In this document: piece by piece, positions 12,228-24,153 of the stretch
Layout of the letters: the number at the start of each line of letters is the position of its first letter
How positions within the stretch are numbered: the stretch's first letter is position 1
NCBI GenBank assembly: GCA_016508695.1
Contig: VNKQ01000003.1
Coordinates: forward strand, 620,001-684,000
Length of the DNA: 64,000 nucleotides
Direction: 5' to 3'
DNA from: Hyphodiscus hymeniophilus
Taxonomy: Eukaryota > Ascomycota > Leotiomycetes > Helotiales > Hyphodiscaceae
Translations under genes and position numbers: made by a program
Notes under the pieces: model-generated
The model's input: only the letters and a program-made list of their open reading frames with translations
What the model was told of the DNA's origin: nothing
Database searches by the model: none

Positions 12228-15200
12228 TCAGCCTTCCGTAGTATCCATTTTTACCCGCCTCGCCTCCAACGCCTTGGCCTTCATCTCTACAAGAAAAGCG
12301 TCAACCTTCGCCTTCATCTCAACATCATCCACCACATCCTCAATCGTCAAGGGGCTTCTATTGAACGGGTCGTGGGGATCGCTGAGAAGATGGCTGCGGA
12401 TCGTACTTCGATCGACAGTTGTTCTGCTGAGTGGCAGAATGACAGGATCTCTCATCAATGTGTACAGCAACGGATCTAAGTACTCGTCAGGAATCTCCCC
12501 CATGTCTTCCTCAGCCTGGTCATCCATTTCCTTCGCATTTTTGAATTTGTTCTTCAGCTTCTCGAACTCATCAATATCCGCGGCGGATTTGAGATTGTAT
12601 CTGGTAAGAATTCGGCTTGCTGTCTCGAAGTTCGCAGGTTTGTAGGAGCGTCCGTCACGCGCAACTGCCATGACGAAATTATCGGATACACCTAGGTTCA
12701 AGAAGATATCGATGAACTCTCCAAGAAGATGCTTGGGCTGGAATTGATATTTCCCAGGATCGTCCACTTTCAAATTATTGGACTTGGGACCAACAAGTGT
12801 GTCAAGGGTATAGTCAACCATTGCTGCAACTCGATCGACAATCTCAGGCATCGTGAATGAGGCACTCAGTGTCTTGGTGAACATCTTCATCATGGAAACG
12901 GTCTCGTTTGTCAGCTGCATGTATGACTGAGCTTGATTCTCGGCCGTTGCCAATTCCTCCTCCTTCGTCGCTCTTTCTTCTGCTGTCAGTGCCTGCGACT
13001 GCCGTAGCTCTGCTTGAAGGTCATGGATTTTTGGAAATTTGGTCAAGGCTTCATCCAAAACATAAGTTGCGTCATTCAGGAGAAGGTTGACGAATCGGAG
13101 GAAAAATTCAATGTTTGTCCTGAATCGAAATTAGCTGTTGGAAATCAAGCCTGGCGAACCATACGTACTTGCTCTCCTGCGTTAAGCGTTGTTTGTAGAT
13201 GTCATTTGTCCATATGCACTTGATGACTTGGAAGATTTCATATCTGATATTAAATTTGTCGTAGAATTGTGTGTGTGCACCAGTCGATTCAACCTCTGCG
13301 GCTCCTTAGTACTTGAAAGAAAGACATGACGATCTGGGCTTACCAATGTAGAACTTCATCAGAGCATGGAGAAGGTTGTCATTTGCAAACTTCTCCATAG
13401 TTAGGGCATCTCCAATGACCCCCTTGGTTCGATGGTACACCGGCCATGTGCCATGGAACAAGAGTGATACTAATTTGGCCTTCAGATATGGATTCTTGAT
13501 GTACTCTGAATTTGTGAGGAACGTAATGGAAAGGGTCATGAGCTCATTGCCAACTGCCGAAATCATGATCTCGGGTACACGACTGATTCTGGTGTTAGAA
13601 TAGGCTTCATTGGAAATGTGGGAGCAACGAACGTGATAATAAAATTGAAATTCGACACAATGTCCTCGAGAGCATATTCGGGTAAGAATCTGAACGCGTC
13701 CGGCGCTTCTGATGGCAGTGGTAGACTGGAGGTTGTTAGCAATGTACGGTGCTGAGACTCGATAGTGGACCTTACCTTAGTGACTTTTCAGGGGTGTAAT
13801 CAGTCTGGGACGCTACTCTCAAAAGCCAAACTGTGACATATCTCATGAACAACAACGATTTCGCTTGCATTTGCTTATCCCCAAGAACACCTTCAATGGT
13901 CAATTTGAGAGCCATGGACTTCTCCAAGAGGTCGGTCCACTGTTTCAGTCTGGCCTCGAATTGTGCCAATTGTTGCGGATGCTGGGGATTTGTCAGTCAA
14001 GTGGGACATGTGTGGGTTGATAGACATACTCCGACGAACTTGGGTCGCTCTAGCTCCAGTTGAGCGATACTCTTTATCAGGTGCTTGATGTCTCGCTCGA
14101 TGTTCTTCACGGTTGCGTTGGTTGCCTCGGTGCCATAATGATGAGCTGCTAGTGTCAAGAAAAAGACCTCTGAAATGAAGTTCGAAGTTCCATCAGCCTT
14201 CTCCATGTAGTACTCATCAGACGCATTCTGATCCGCATTTAACTTCGTCTCATCCTTGATATCAACTCTGGGTTCGCGTCTCAGATAGTTGATGTCAATT
14301 TTCGAGACCTTGGAGAAAGTTGTGTCCATGAAAGGCTCGCAAAGCCCATCAAGCACCACAGTGACATTCATCATGAATCCGTCGGAAGAAACTGCATTGG
14401 GATCAACTTGCATTGCCCGACGTTTGTGGTTTGCATTTACGATATAGGCAAACCAGTCTAAAGTTCGATTCCTCGACTTTGGGCTTGCGCGTACGAAATT
14501 ATTGATTATATCCAGCAGGTCTCTTTGGTGTGTTTGTAAGGTCAGCCGTAAAGCCTCCTGAGACGTCTGAATGTGACGCTTATCCATAGTTTTGGGAGCA
14601 GCAAAATATTCCTTGGTCACCTCCCGTTGAAGAGGCGAGATTCTAAAGAATGGACCGAGGAGAGTATGCTTCTCAATCCCAGGCGCGGATTGTGCCATGA
14701 CAAAAAGTGGGTGCTCGGCGATAGCCGTCACAAGTCTTGGGAAGCTGGCCATAGTTTTCAGTGCCTAGATGTTACATTAACTCAAGGGTTCAAACTATGT
14801 GATGGTTCCGGAAATACCTGTATGTGGGGTTTGTAGTTGTCATTCATCGTTAGATTGGAAAGTTGCAAGCTGACACCAGCAATAGCCTTTGTCAGCATGT
14901 TGGGAACGTTTTCATCTTCATCAAAGCGAGCCAATGCCTCTGTCAAGAAATCAGGGCAGATACCCAGATCATGTCCAGGTTCGGCAAGTAGATAGGGAGT
15001 CAGTGAGTCCGTAGCAGGGTTGCTCTCGCGGCTGGTAAAAGTCAGCCATCCATCAGCACCTCCCAAAGATCACCAACTCATAGAATTCCGGCATTTCGAC
15101 AGCAAAGATGCAATGGCTCATGCACAATCGCTTGGCCTCTTTCAATATCCCATCCTTCGCATTTGCATATCCTCTCAACCCTTTCACCGCCTTCACTACC

Positions 15201-15921
15201 CGCTTCCAGCACGGCAGGAGATAATCCAACACTGGTTTGTTATGAGGGATCGTAGAACAAGCTTCGATGATCGCCTGATCCAGCTTCTCCGTAGATATTC
15301 GTAACGGTTGTTGCTCGGCCTCTAACTCTTGTCTGAGGCTCGGGAGGTAGATGAGTCTGTTTCTAGATGCGTCGACTTTCTGATCTTGATCTAGAGTAAC
15401 CCGGAACACATTTCCAAGCACCCTACTCTCCCAGCTTTCAATATCCTCCTCTGCTGCGGGAACGCTCGTCTTCTTGACTGGTGCTTTCGCAATACTCTGC
15501 TCGTCTTCATCAACTTTCCGTTTCAGGTTGGTGACCGAGCTGCTTACGGGGGTGGCGCTGCCATTCGCTGGGCGAGCGGTCAACTTGCTAAATGGATTAT
15601 CGGTGGGGGAGCTCGCTGGCTTCACTGTGATCTTGGGCTTGGTGCTCGACTCGGTACTCTGGGGACTCGCTGGAGTGGGGGCAGAGGTAGAAGAAGCTGC
15701 AGTTTCGCTGCCCTCGGCCTTTATCTTCGCAGGTTCATCCTCAGTTTTGATTTTCGGCGGGCCAGAGAGCTTTTGCATTCGTCGCAATCGAATCTATACA
15801 ATATGCTGTCAGCCACCTTCGAGGATAGTAATATTAACAGCTTCATTCCTACCTGATCCATCTTCTCCTTATCCGGAGCCTCAGGAGGACCTGGCGGCGG
15901 CTGCTGCTGGTCGTTGTCCAT
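12228..15921 (-). CDS. ufd2: Ubiquitin conjugation factor E4, U-box protein Ufd2
   Basis: E4 ubiquitin-chain elongation factor. Known members extend chains on substrates and work with Cdc48/p97 in degradation. Nine exons: 15921-15853, 15793-15078, 15031-14818, 14764-14030, 13981-13776, 13725-13633, 13588-13344, 13295-13169 and 13119-12228, about 1,098 aa, the usual length. Residues ~25-110 are a low-complexity Pro/Ser/Lys region. The Ufd2 core follows, with MASFPRLVTAIAEHPLF, IKNPYLKAKLVSLLFHGTWP and NIEFFLRFVNLLLNDATYVLDE. A C-terminal U-box lies at ~1010-1070 (IPDEYLDPLLYTLMRDPVILP, FNRSPLT). Introns 2 and 6 use weak donors (GTTGGT, GTTCGT), so those two junctions are the least certain. The frame closes at every join. 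Confidence 0.95.
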
Positions 15922-16580
15922 GATTGCGAAATGTGCACTTGTGGAGTTATGGAGAACTGCGACTGCTCTGTAGGAGCAGGGGAAGTGGTAGCCTCGTCGT
16001 TTCGAGGAATAGAAGCCTCTCGAGGGTATTCGGCCACCGTAGTTATCGGCGTCACGATTAGAAATAGACCGAGCTTTTGTGATCGAGAAGGTTCTGTGAC
16101 GATTGGAACAAAGTGGGCGATGTCGAGGTTAGTATTCACCTAGAAGTGAGTGAATGTTAATGTGTTTGTGAGAGATTTTCCTGACTGTGAATAAACAATA
16201 GCTTCAGTACAAGTAAGAATTAGACCAAAAACATATTCACGTGCCTCGAATAGACCACTTGCCATAAGAACGAATCGATCAGAGGACTGAAGATGTTTGG
16301 TAGCTAATCTCACTACTGCCCAGAGCTGTTTTCAAGTCCCGGAAGGAGCGGCCAAGAGGCCAGACAGTCTCAAAAACTATCCCAGAGTTGCATATAACCT
16401 CATGAGGAGTGGCAGCAAAAAAAGTTCATCTCCGAAACAGTAGCATCGTCGAATGCCTCTATTGTGATTTGACTTATGAACCTATCATGTCATTCAGCCC
16501 CAAATGCAGCAGTCCCGAACGCCATGCTTCAAGTCCAAAATTCCAACTTGTACAAGAATAGCAAGGCTGCCAAGGCAGTC
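15922..16580. other. 660-nt spacer: ufd2 promoter and hlj1 3' region
   Basis: It lies between two minus-strand genes. It should hold the ufd2 promoter and leader and the hlj1 terminator. No separate gene is supported. Confidence 0.55.
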
Positions 16581-17735
16581 TCAGTAACCTCTCGCCAAAT
16601 TCATCGCATCAAGTTTTCTACAGCTCCTCATCTCCAGATTCCTCGCCTGATTCATCTTATCCACGTCCTGGACGAACCAGCCTTGAGCCTCATTCACAAG
16701 CCTTTGCTGGTCCTCAAGTTCTTGTTCGCATCCATACCGCAACTGTTGCACATATTTGACTTCCGCTGTCTTGTCCAGTTGTGAATATTTGTGGGCTGTG
16801 AAGCCATCCACTTCGGTAGGATTGAGGTAATAGTCAACCTTGAGTCGAGTTGTAAGGCGGTGCATGGTATGAGGCGCAACAGGGCCGTCAAATCGCATGG
16901 AAGGACCCGTCGCTGACCCTGAGCCGGAGAATAAAGACGATAAGAGAGGTAGGACAAAAAGTATTAGAAGGGGCAAAAGGCCCATAATCGTTGATCGCAA
17001 CCCAGCGGCGGGTTCTTCTGGTGCGTTGGGATCCCGTGGTCTTCTGCGAGGTCTCGCTCCTCCAAATTGGTGTACTCTGACTCCAGGACCGCCTCCTCCG
17101 AGGTTGAAGACAAATCCTGGCCCGTTATCGAACATGCCTCCGCCTATAATCTCATCAGTTATTCCTCTTCGAAAGGGAAAGAGGTCAAACTCACCTCCAC
17201 CACCAAAGGCTCCAAAACCGCCGCCTCCCCCAAAGAACCGGTTGAACATCTCTTCTGGACTAATCTCCTCCTCATACATCCCACCGCCGCCCCCTCCTCC
17301 CCTTGACCCCGAACTCGGCGCCCTCGCAAAACCAGAAAACGGACTCTGCTGCGGCGCACCACCTCCAAACCTACTATCCGGATCACCGCCAAAGCGATCA
17401 TACTTAGACTTCTTATCCGCATCACTCAGCACCCCAAACGCCCTACTAACCATCTTGAAAGCCTCATCCGCATGCTCATGGCCGTTCTTATCAGGATGCG
17501 TCAAAAGACTGAGCTTTCTGTACGCTTTCTTAATTTCCGACTCCGTAACCGTAGTCCTGACTTCCTCCAAGCCTAATATATCATAGAAAGCAGTCGGCTG
17601 GCACCGCCGCACTCTTATCACAGCAGCCTTTTGCTCGACGGTGTATTTGCGATCTTGATTTCCCTGATTGTGTTCGCGCGACTTCGTAGTTCCTTCATTG
17701 GGTTTCGAAGCGCCAGACGCTGTAGCTGAAGGCAT
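16581..17735 (-). CDS. hlj1: ER-membrane J-domain chaperone, Hlj1/DNAJB12 type
   Basis: Hsp40 co-chaperone of the DNAJB12/Hlj1 type. Members sit in the ER membrane with the J domain in the cytosol and help ER-associated degradation. The N-terminal motif TVEQKAAVIRVRRCQPTAFY leads into the J domain (~50-115) with the HPD motif (LLTHPDKNGH). A long Gly/Phe region (~120-200) follows, then one hydrophobic segment (GLLPLLILFVLPLLSSLFSG), then a C-terminal region resembling the DUF1977 part of this family. The frame is open throughout, but 17144-17194 has perfect intron signals (GTGAGT donor, ACTGAT branch, TTATAG acceptor) and is 51 nt long. Splicing gives exons 17735-17195 and 17143-16581, 367 aa. 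Without it the protein is 384 aa. Confidence 0.9.
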   Translation of the reverse strand: MPSATASGASKPNEGTTKSREHNQGNQDRKYTVEQKAAVIRVRRCQPTAFYDILGLEEVRTTVTESEIKKAYRKLSLLTHPDKNGHEHADEAFKMVSRAFGVLSDADKKSKYDRFGGDPDSRFGGGAPQQSPFSGFARAPSSGSRGGGGGGGMYEEEISPEEMFNRFFGGGGGFGAFGGGGEFDLFPFRRGITDEIIGGGMFDNGPGFVFNLGGGGPGVRVHQFGGARPRRRPRDPNAPEEPAAGLRSTIMGLLPLLILFVLPLLSSLFSGSGSATGPSMRFDGPVAPHTMHRLTTRLKVDYYLNPTEVDGFTAHKYSQLDKTAEVKYVQQLRYGCEQELEDQQRLVNEAQGWFVQDVDKMNQARNLEMRSCRKLDAMNLARGY

Positions 17736-18072
17736 TGCGCCGCTGGATTATGAGCGATCACAGGCAAAGGAGTGAGCATGCGATCTGGATTACTGGTCGA
17801 TGCAAGGGACGTGTTTTGGATTTCGTGTATGGGTAGTCCAGTATTGATGCAACGAGGTGGCCTCGGTGTTGCTTGCTCCACTAGATTCTAGAACAGGGAT
17901 TAGAAGATAGCACCACGTGATAGCAGCCTCAACATCGTCATTGATGGCCGGTTACCTTAATTTTCGAAACACTTTTCATCGTCAAAACGATTTAAGCTTC
18001 CAATTAGGCGCCAAACGATACTACATAAGTTCCGGCTGGCAATTGGTCTCGTAGAAGTAGAGACGAAACAAC
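17736..18072. promoter_or_regulatory. Shared divergent promoter region hlj1 / aim19
   Basis: 337 nt separate the two start codons and the genes point away from each other, so both promoters must lie here. I see no motif I can name. Confidence 0.5.
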
Positions 18073-18568
18073 ATGTCGAGCCCAACTCAAGTGAAAGCAG
18101 ACAGAGCTGTTGAAGATGTAAAAAAGACAACCATATCCTACGCCTTCGACTGGGGCAGTACGTTCTCCTCCCTTTTCTTCCTCCGGAAAACTCCCACTGA
18201 TAACTCTCACAGAATCACCCCTTCCCCCAACCCTCCTAGCAACACTTCTCACCGCGCTCCATTTCCGACCATTCCAACCACTTCCAATGCTCTTTCCCCC
18301 AGTGCTACTCTTCAGCACCTACTTGAACCTGCATAACTTCACGATAGACTCCGCTGGTCTAACAGCCGCTTGGTCTGGTCTATACTTGATTATGGCGAGG
18401 AGGAGGAGCGTTGGTGGTGCGAGTATGGGTGCTAGGTTGGGACAGAGGTTTGGAGCGAGGGGACTTACTAGAGGTGCGGCTATGGGACTTGCGGGACTGA
18501 ATCTGGTGGGGTGTGGGATTACCTACGGATTGGGGAGGAGGAGGGAGGAGGAGAAGAGGGTTGAGTAA
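18073..18568 (+). CDS. aim19: Aim19-like mitochondrial membrane protein
   Basis: Two exons, 18073-18157 and 18213-18568 (146 aa), joined across a 55-nt intron (GTACGT donor, CTCACAG acceptor). After a short polar N-terminus there are several hydrophobic stretches: TLLATLLTALHF, LPMLFPPVLLFSTYL, and SAGLTAAWSGLYLIMARRR. A Gly/Arg-rich tail with another short hydrophobic segment (GLAGLNLVGCGITYGLG) ends in Arg/Glu. The AWSGLYLI segment and the overall plan fit the fungal 'altered inheritance of mitochondria 19' family. The yeast member is mitochondrial and its molecular function is unknown. The family call is from recollection and should be confirmed by search. The gene itself is well supported by its splice sites and membrane pattern. 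Confidence 0.65.
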
Positions 18569-19039
18569 GCAGATGTAGAGGGGCAGGGGATTGTCGGGAA
18601 ACAAGTTTATTAATGGATATGGGAGCATTGGAAAGCTCGGGTCTGAGGCGTTATGTTTCTCTACATATACGGCTAGGAAAAGCAAAGGAGACACCGCATT
18701 AGCATCTAGCTGATGAAGGCGTAAGAGTATGGTTCTTTGGAATGCTGGGGCAGATTTGTTAATCCAATCCAAACGTGTTGGCCAGAGTCTTGGATTCACA
18801 AATGCTTAATTGTACTGTACAAATCAGACTAGTATTTCCCCCCAGAATCGTAATCCTCTCTATTTCAGTGTGCATCCCAACTCCAATTGTATCTGGATTT
18901 TGCGCTCTGCATTACCAATGACTTCTCTAACCCAAGGCGCTCTGTTCGTATTGCAAACTGTGCAATGCGAATATCTATGCATCTGCCCAAACTCCTATTC
19001 CAAAACTCCCACCTTTGGTACATTTACATTTGTACACTT
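18569..19039. other. 470-nt convergent 3' spacer
   Basis: It lies between the stop codons of aim19 (+) and the Siw14-type gene (-). It should hold both polyadenylation regions. No gene was seen. Confidence 0.55.
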
Positions 19040-20137
19040 CTAAGAAAGTTTCCCCCAAAACAAAACCGTCACAACCCCCAATGACAATGCAAGCGCAGTA
19101 CCGATATAGAATCTGCGCATCTTCCCGCTCGCGAGGGCTGTGCTGGTGCTTTGTGCCTTTTCTCTGAAAAGCCCTTCCAAGCTTGAGACTTTGTATGCCT
19201 CAATGTATTTAAGATCGCAGTCTCGAACTTTGGGTTCTGCGAAACTTCGGTATTCTTGGATGATCGAGTTGACCTTCCACCCAGCAACATGGCGAATCAC
19301 TGCTACAGCGCAGCCAGTACGATGCTGTGAGAGAGTCAGCAACAATGGCATGTAGGACTGCGATAAAAACCACACACCTTGCCGTGGTTGCAATGGATCA
19401 GCAATGGATGATTTGCCTTATTGAGAACGACTTCCATCACAGAGTGCATGATAGCATCAGGAATCTCCACTTTCTTCGTTCCCTCCATATCAATGACGAC
19501 GTGATTAATGCCATTATCTTTGATAAAAGCTTCGAATTCATTTGAGAAACCCTTGTTCACGAGGGAGCTGGGAGCATATCAGCAGCCGCAAGCGGTGACA
19601 AGAAAAGAAGCTTCCCACATTACGGTCTTCAAGCCCAGCGTTTCGAGGAATTGGAAGTCTTCAACCATCGGGAAGCTGCTTCGATAGACAGAGTCAAGGA
19701 TGACGATGCCGAACTCTATAGGGCGTCCCTCTCCTCTGCCCTTTTTCGAAGCCAGGATGACTTTGTCAACTGGAATCTAATTAGCCAGATATTCATCAAA
19801 AATGAGGGTAGAGCATACCGTGATCATTCATATCTTCTAATGCTGAGGGGAATATTCCACGCAAGTCCGTTCCAAAGTCCACCATAGGTATGATCGGCGC
19901 CTCGAAGCTGTTTGAAGGAGGGGTTCTCTTCTGCTGTTTCTGAGACTTCTCTTGCTCCTTTTCCTCTGAAGCTTGTCTTGATTCTCGCTCCGTTTGCCCA
20001 GTAACACCGCCTGCCGTAGCTTCCTGATCCTCTAAGAAGAGACGTGTTGATCGTCTCGATATCGTTGTAGCTGGTGTAGCGTCCGCCATCCTATCCACGT
20101 TCCACTCAATTGTAAGTTTTGTTTCGACACTGTTCAT
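19040..20137 (-). CDS. siw14: Siw14/Oca-type tyrosine-phosphatase-like protein with C-terminal membrane anchor
   Basis: Four exons: 20137-19819, 19769-19619, 19567-19378 and 19324-19040 (314 aa, or 298 from the second Met at 20089). It is a member of the fungal Siw14/Oca phosphatase family. Yeast Siw14 hydrolyses the 5-diphosphate of inositol pyrophosphates. Domain at ~105-270: FGIVILDSVYRSSFPMVEDF, TVISLVNKGFS, then the catalytic loop LLIHCNHGKHRTGC, which is only complete when intron 3 (19377-19325) is removed and gives the C-x5-R signature. IIQEYRSFAEPKVRDCDLKYIEAY closes the domain. The first ~100 residues are polar with a Glu/Gln/Lys run. The last ~25 residues hold one hydrophobic helix (FYIGTALALSLGVVTVLFWG), which suggests a tail anchor that yeast Siw14 lacks. 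A different Oca paralogue is possible, so the symbol is approximate. Confidence 0.85.
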
Positions 20138-21223
20138 TCCCGGATTGCGACCGGTTGGATCAGCTTTCTAGGCAGAATGCTTGATGGAGCCTCAAAGGAG
20201 GTGCCAGGCGAGAGGTTGATTCATGACCTGAAGAGAAGGCATGTTGTCGACTCCAATTCGGGCTTGCTTGGTGGAGTGTTGAGGATGATATGTCTGCTCT
20301 GGCGTGATTTTGTAAAAGATAGTGGGAGGGAGGAGAGCAGCCCTAGAATGTGGAATGGTTTCCTCTAGCAGTAGCCTTATTTTAGGTGGTTGTTGGTCCC
20401 ATACTTTTGAGTGAAGAAGTTCGGATGATGGAGGCTAGACGTCGAGCCGTGGTTCGCGTTAGGCTGGTCCTTACTGTAGCTACCGGTAGTTGCCACCCGA
20501 TGATGTTAAATAAGCTCGAGGGAAGAATTGGCTGCATCATTAAGGAATGGTTACTTAGATCTGGAGGGGAGATACGTAAGACTGCGAACATTTCGAGTCG
20601 TCGATTTGTGGGAGAGACGTCAATATGGGAAGAGTTCTATAGGTAACAAGGAATCTTTGGAATATTCTATGAAGTGGCATTCGCGCCTCCACCCTTGTTC
20701 GACGACGAAACCGCATGAAAACATAGGTTAACAGCCACCCGACGTTCTCCTTGGTGTGCAACAGTTGATGATCTTCAATTATTGGCAAGTCGTCGGGATA
20801 ACCACTTATGATACAGCAAAAGATTCATTCACGCAAGAGTTGTATCCATAACCATCACGTATGAGGAAGGATCTTAGTTTGAGTGTCATTTGATCTGTCA
20901 ATTGTACTTCAAGACACGCTCGTTGTATGCTGCTTCATATTCAGGACCGAGTATGTCCCTTCCATCGCTTCATAGTCCAACAAAGGTATCTCTAACCCCA
21001 ATGCGCTTTAGATGCTTCGCCTTCAGTTTTCATCTCTGGTGAATGAACAAGGTGACTGACTGTATGTGTATGCTCGCTCCACAGAATCGGTTGCCCTTCT
21101 TCTTCGCTTTGTAAAAACCCCTCCTCCCCCCTCCCCAAAAAAAAATCCTTCACAAACTCCAATGCGCTGAAATGCTTCATTCATCAAATCGTCAATACCA
21201 TGCGGCTAAACATACTGCTATCC
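20138..21223. other. 1.1 kb intergenic region
   Basis: It lies between two minus-strand genes: upstream of the phosphatase, downstream of ima1. The open frames (up to 86 codons) lack coding character. A short C-rich then A-rich run lies near 21120-21150. Nothing else was seen. Confidence 0.55.
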
Positions 21224-23593
21224 TCATCGGAATAACAGCAGCCAAAGCTCATGCACAAGCATTACACAAGTTAATACCGTTCCTAGTGTTGCAATACTTG
21301 AGCAATCTGATTCTCGCCATATGTTTGCGAGCCCGAATAGGGCCGCCGTACACTCAACGCCACCGAATAAACTACCAACGGTGTAGGCCATAGCGTTGTC
21401 AATGGATCTTTGCAAGTCGCCTCTGGTATAGTAGGTATTATCGAGTACGGTTCTCGCGCCGACACAGAGGCATCCGACCAAGACTGCCATGACGATGTGT
21501 TTGGTATACTCTGATGGATTGCTCAGAGTTTGATTCCAGAAGACCAGTGCAAGAGAGAGAGCAATCGCTTGTCCAACATGGCGGGCACGAGCTTTGCCGT
21601 TTTCTACAACCATCACCGAGCTATCAGAGTCTCCAAGTGACCAGGCATCCATAGCCGATACTAGGACCTCATGGCCTTGGCTGGGACTTTCTGGTGCAAA
21701 GAATTTCTGCTGGGCGAACTCAACCTCACTTCGTTGAAAGCCGTTATCTCCAGGTTTTGTACTCTCGGGGTTATCCTGTGTAAAGTGTTTCGCTTTAGAG
21801 TCATTGAAGAAATTTTGTTTCTGCTCCTGAGGTACGATCCGCATTCGAGGCTGATTTGGGGGGTTTCGGAGCTGATGAGCTGGGGTGATTGGAGCAGGAG
21901 GTACCTTGAACCAGAATGGAGAGGACTCCGGGGCAACGGGCGATTGACCAAAGAGCTTGCTGTTCTTTTGAGGTTGTGCATGGCCAAAGAAGACTGCGTC
22001 GCTGTCAACAGGAAGATTTTCGGTAAATGCGCGATACTGAGACTTCGGCTGTGAGGGCGCAGGAGACCAGTCCATGTCGCCACCCATGCCGTCCCCCAAA
22101 TTCCTGCCACCCAGATTCATGCCAGAATATTGTTGGTCAAGAGATGGCTGACTTTGTTGGGGATCGTGCGAAGGGTATGTGAACATAGGTGGGGTGGGTC
22201 TAACCGGAACATTCACCTCTTTCATAGACTGCAGAGGTCCTGTGTGACGTTCGTTGATGCGGATGCTTCCCTGTATGTAAGGTTCTGGTTTGAAACGAGG
22301 TTTGTAGGAGGGACTTGGTGGTGCCATCGCTGGTCTGGTCACGCGGGAGCCCATACGCAAATTCTCTATAGTTTCGGCCATGCTCTCGCCGCTCTGCTTC
22401 GGGCTGCTTCCTGGACCAATATGGCGAAGCTTTGAGGGGGCGTTGGACCAAAGGCGGGTGTAATCGACTTTGATGAAGCTGTGAGCCCGGATGGCTAACT
22501 ACGTGTTTGTCAGCAAGGAAGCGATGAGCGAGAGTTGCCAGCTTACAATTGTAACAAATACAAATATAAAAAGATGTGCTGCCCCAACCGCCGAATCCAA
22601 CGAACCTGCGAACTTTTCGTTTCCCATAACGAAAAAGAACAGACCCCGGATCACAAGCAAGATGAACTGGTGTTTGTACCAGTACTTGTATCCTGTGATG
22701 TGTGTTGTAAAGCCAACATTCAGATTGTTGAACTTTGGATTCCACCAAAAGACAGCAGCGCTGCAGATTAAGCCCCAACGACCCAAGTTGCTCCCTTGTG
22801 GGAGAAATTGGGAGGTTTCCAATACGGTAGAGATCAAGTCAGAGATAAAGGACGGGTAGGAAGAGTCAGGAGTCGTCTTAATATGGTGATCTGCAAAGTT
22901 GGAGAGTACAACGATATCCCATATTAGCTGAGCGAGAATTCCAATGTACCATAGTGCTCGACCCATGGAATCTCGAATTCCAGCAAATGTAATGCATCTG
23001 GCAGCCTTCTTGACCCGTACCTTCGACTTGGCCAGCGATCTTCGTATAATGTCCGACTTGGAAATTGTGTGAGCGTCATGCAGTCCCTTCTCGACATTTG
23101 GCAGACAGTCTTCGCATACTTGAGGATATAGTTGCTCCAAGGTCTTGCGGTATTTGTAGTAGTTCTTTTCTGATCGACGATATTCAGGATGTGTTGGATC
23201 GAGCTCGACATGGAATTGTTGGAGACTTGCGATGAAGAGGTGTTGGTTTTTCAGGCAAGTGGAACAGAAGGGTGAAGATGAAGGCGGTCGGCCGAAGTCT
23301 TCGAAACCAGGAGAAGTGGTATCGAATGGTGGAGAGTCGGCACGGGAGAAGGAGTATTTCAGGTCGGCGGGGGATACCTCGAGGGTGGCAACTGGAGGAT
23401 CGGTGATGTCGCCGTTCTGAAGCCATTAGAACATATGCATACATTGTTTACAGCTGCTGAGACATACCTCGTCCAAAAAGTTAGTTGCTTCGCAACCAGC
23501 ACACTCCCATGATGTTATAAGACCGTCATACTTGAGCCCAGACTTTCTGGCGCAGCAGAAGCAAACAAGGTACTTGCGCCGTGCTGAAGCCAT
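21224..23593 (-). CDS. ima1: Inner nuclear membrane protein Ima1 (Samp1/NET5 family)
   Basis: Three exons: 23593-23468, 23416-22547 and 22498-21224 (756 aa). Ima1/Samp1 proteins sit in the inner nuclear membrane and link heterochromatin and centromeres or LINC complexes to it. The Cys-rich N-terminus (VCFCCARKSG...WECAGCEATNFLDE, then NGDITDPP after intron 1) is the Ima1 N-terminal domain. A further CxxC (FCSTCLKNQ) and YPQVCEDCLPNVEK follow. Membrane segments appear near GRALWYIGILAQLIWDIVVL, GLICSAAVFWW, FILLVIRGLFFFV and HLFIFVFVTI. After a ~250-residue Pro/Ser-rich nucleoplasmic loop come two or three more near the C-terminus (AIALSLALVFW, IVMAVLVGCLCVGA, MLVHELWLLLF). The start MASARRKYLVCF is the first ATG in the domain frame. 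Confidence 0.9.
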
Positions 23594-24153
23594 TTGGCCA
23601 TCTGGAACTGTCGTGTTTGATGTGAGGATTCTGCCGCCCAGGCTGACAGAATTCTTGCAGCCACATCTGCAGGCCCCTGAGCCGCACTTGCTTGCAAAAT
23701 CCCCCATGCTGGCGGTGAGATGGTGGGACCACTTGGGGTGGGACCGTTGGAAGATCGATCAATTGTGGCTACTTCTTGGATGATGTCTCGAACTAAACCG
23801 TCGTAATCACAAATGGTCAGAGAGATTATGGAGTTGAAGGATTCTGATGCTTTTATGGGAAGAAGTCGAAAGTTCAATGTGAAGGACGATTCTCGAAAGT
23901 CCTATTGTTGATATCCTATTGTTGAAACGTGAAGTGGAATATGAACTAGCTCAGCCTTGACGCGCTCTGGAGACGCTCCAACTTCACTTCGGCAACATTT
24001 CACTTTACTCAAGCGGCTCAGCCTTTACTCCCTCAATAAACCAAGAGGAACGATGATGTTTTCAGATATGCCTGCCCCATGACCCTGCCGTCATCTACAC
24101 ACAATTCTCGACGCTTCGATCTTGGATAAAACTTACAGCCTCGTGTCCTCACC
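23594..24153. promoter_or_regulatory. Shared divergent promoter region ima1 / alg14
   Basis: 560 nt lie between the two start codons. Minus-strand frames here extend past the ima1 start but lack the family sequence and are taken as 5' leader. No recognised regulatory site. Confidence 0.5.

Noticed and set aside
15849..16139. Minus-strand frame extending upstream of ufd2
   Set aside because: Starts at a GTG and does not join the ufd2 frame; probably 5' leader.
16897..17586. 229-codon Pro-rich plus-strand frame
   Set aside because: Antisense to the Gly-rich region of the J-protein gene; the Pro runs are complements of Gly codons.
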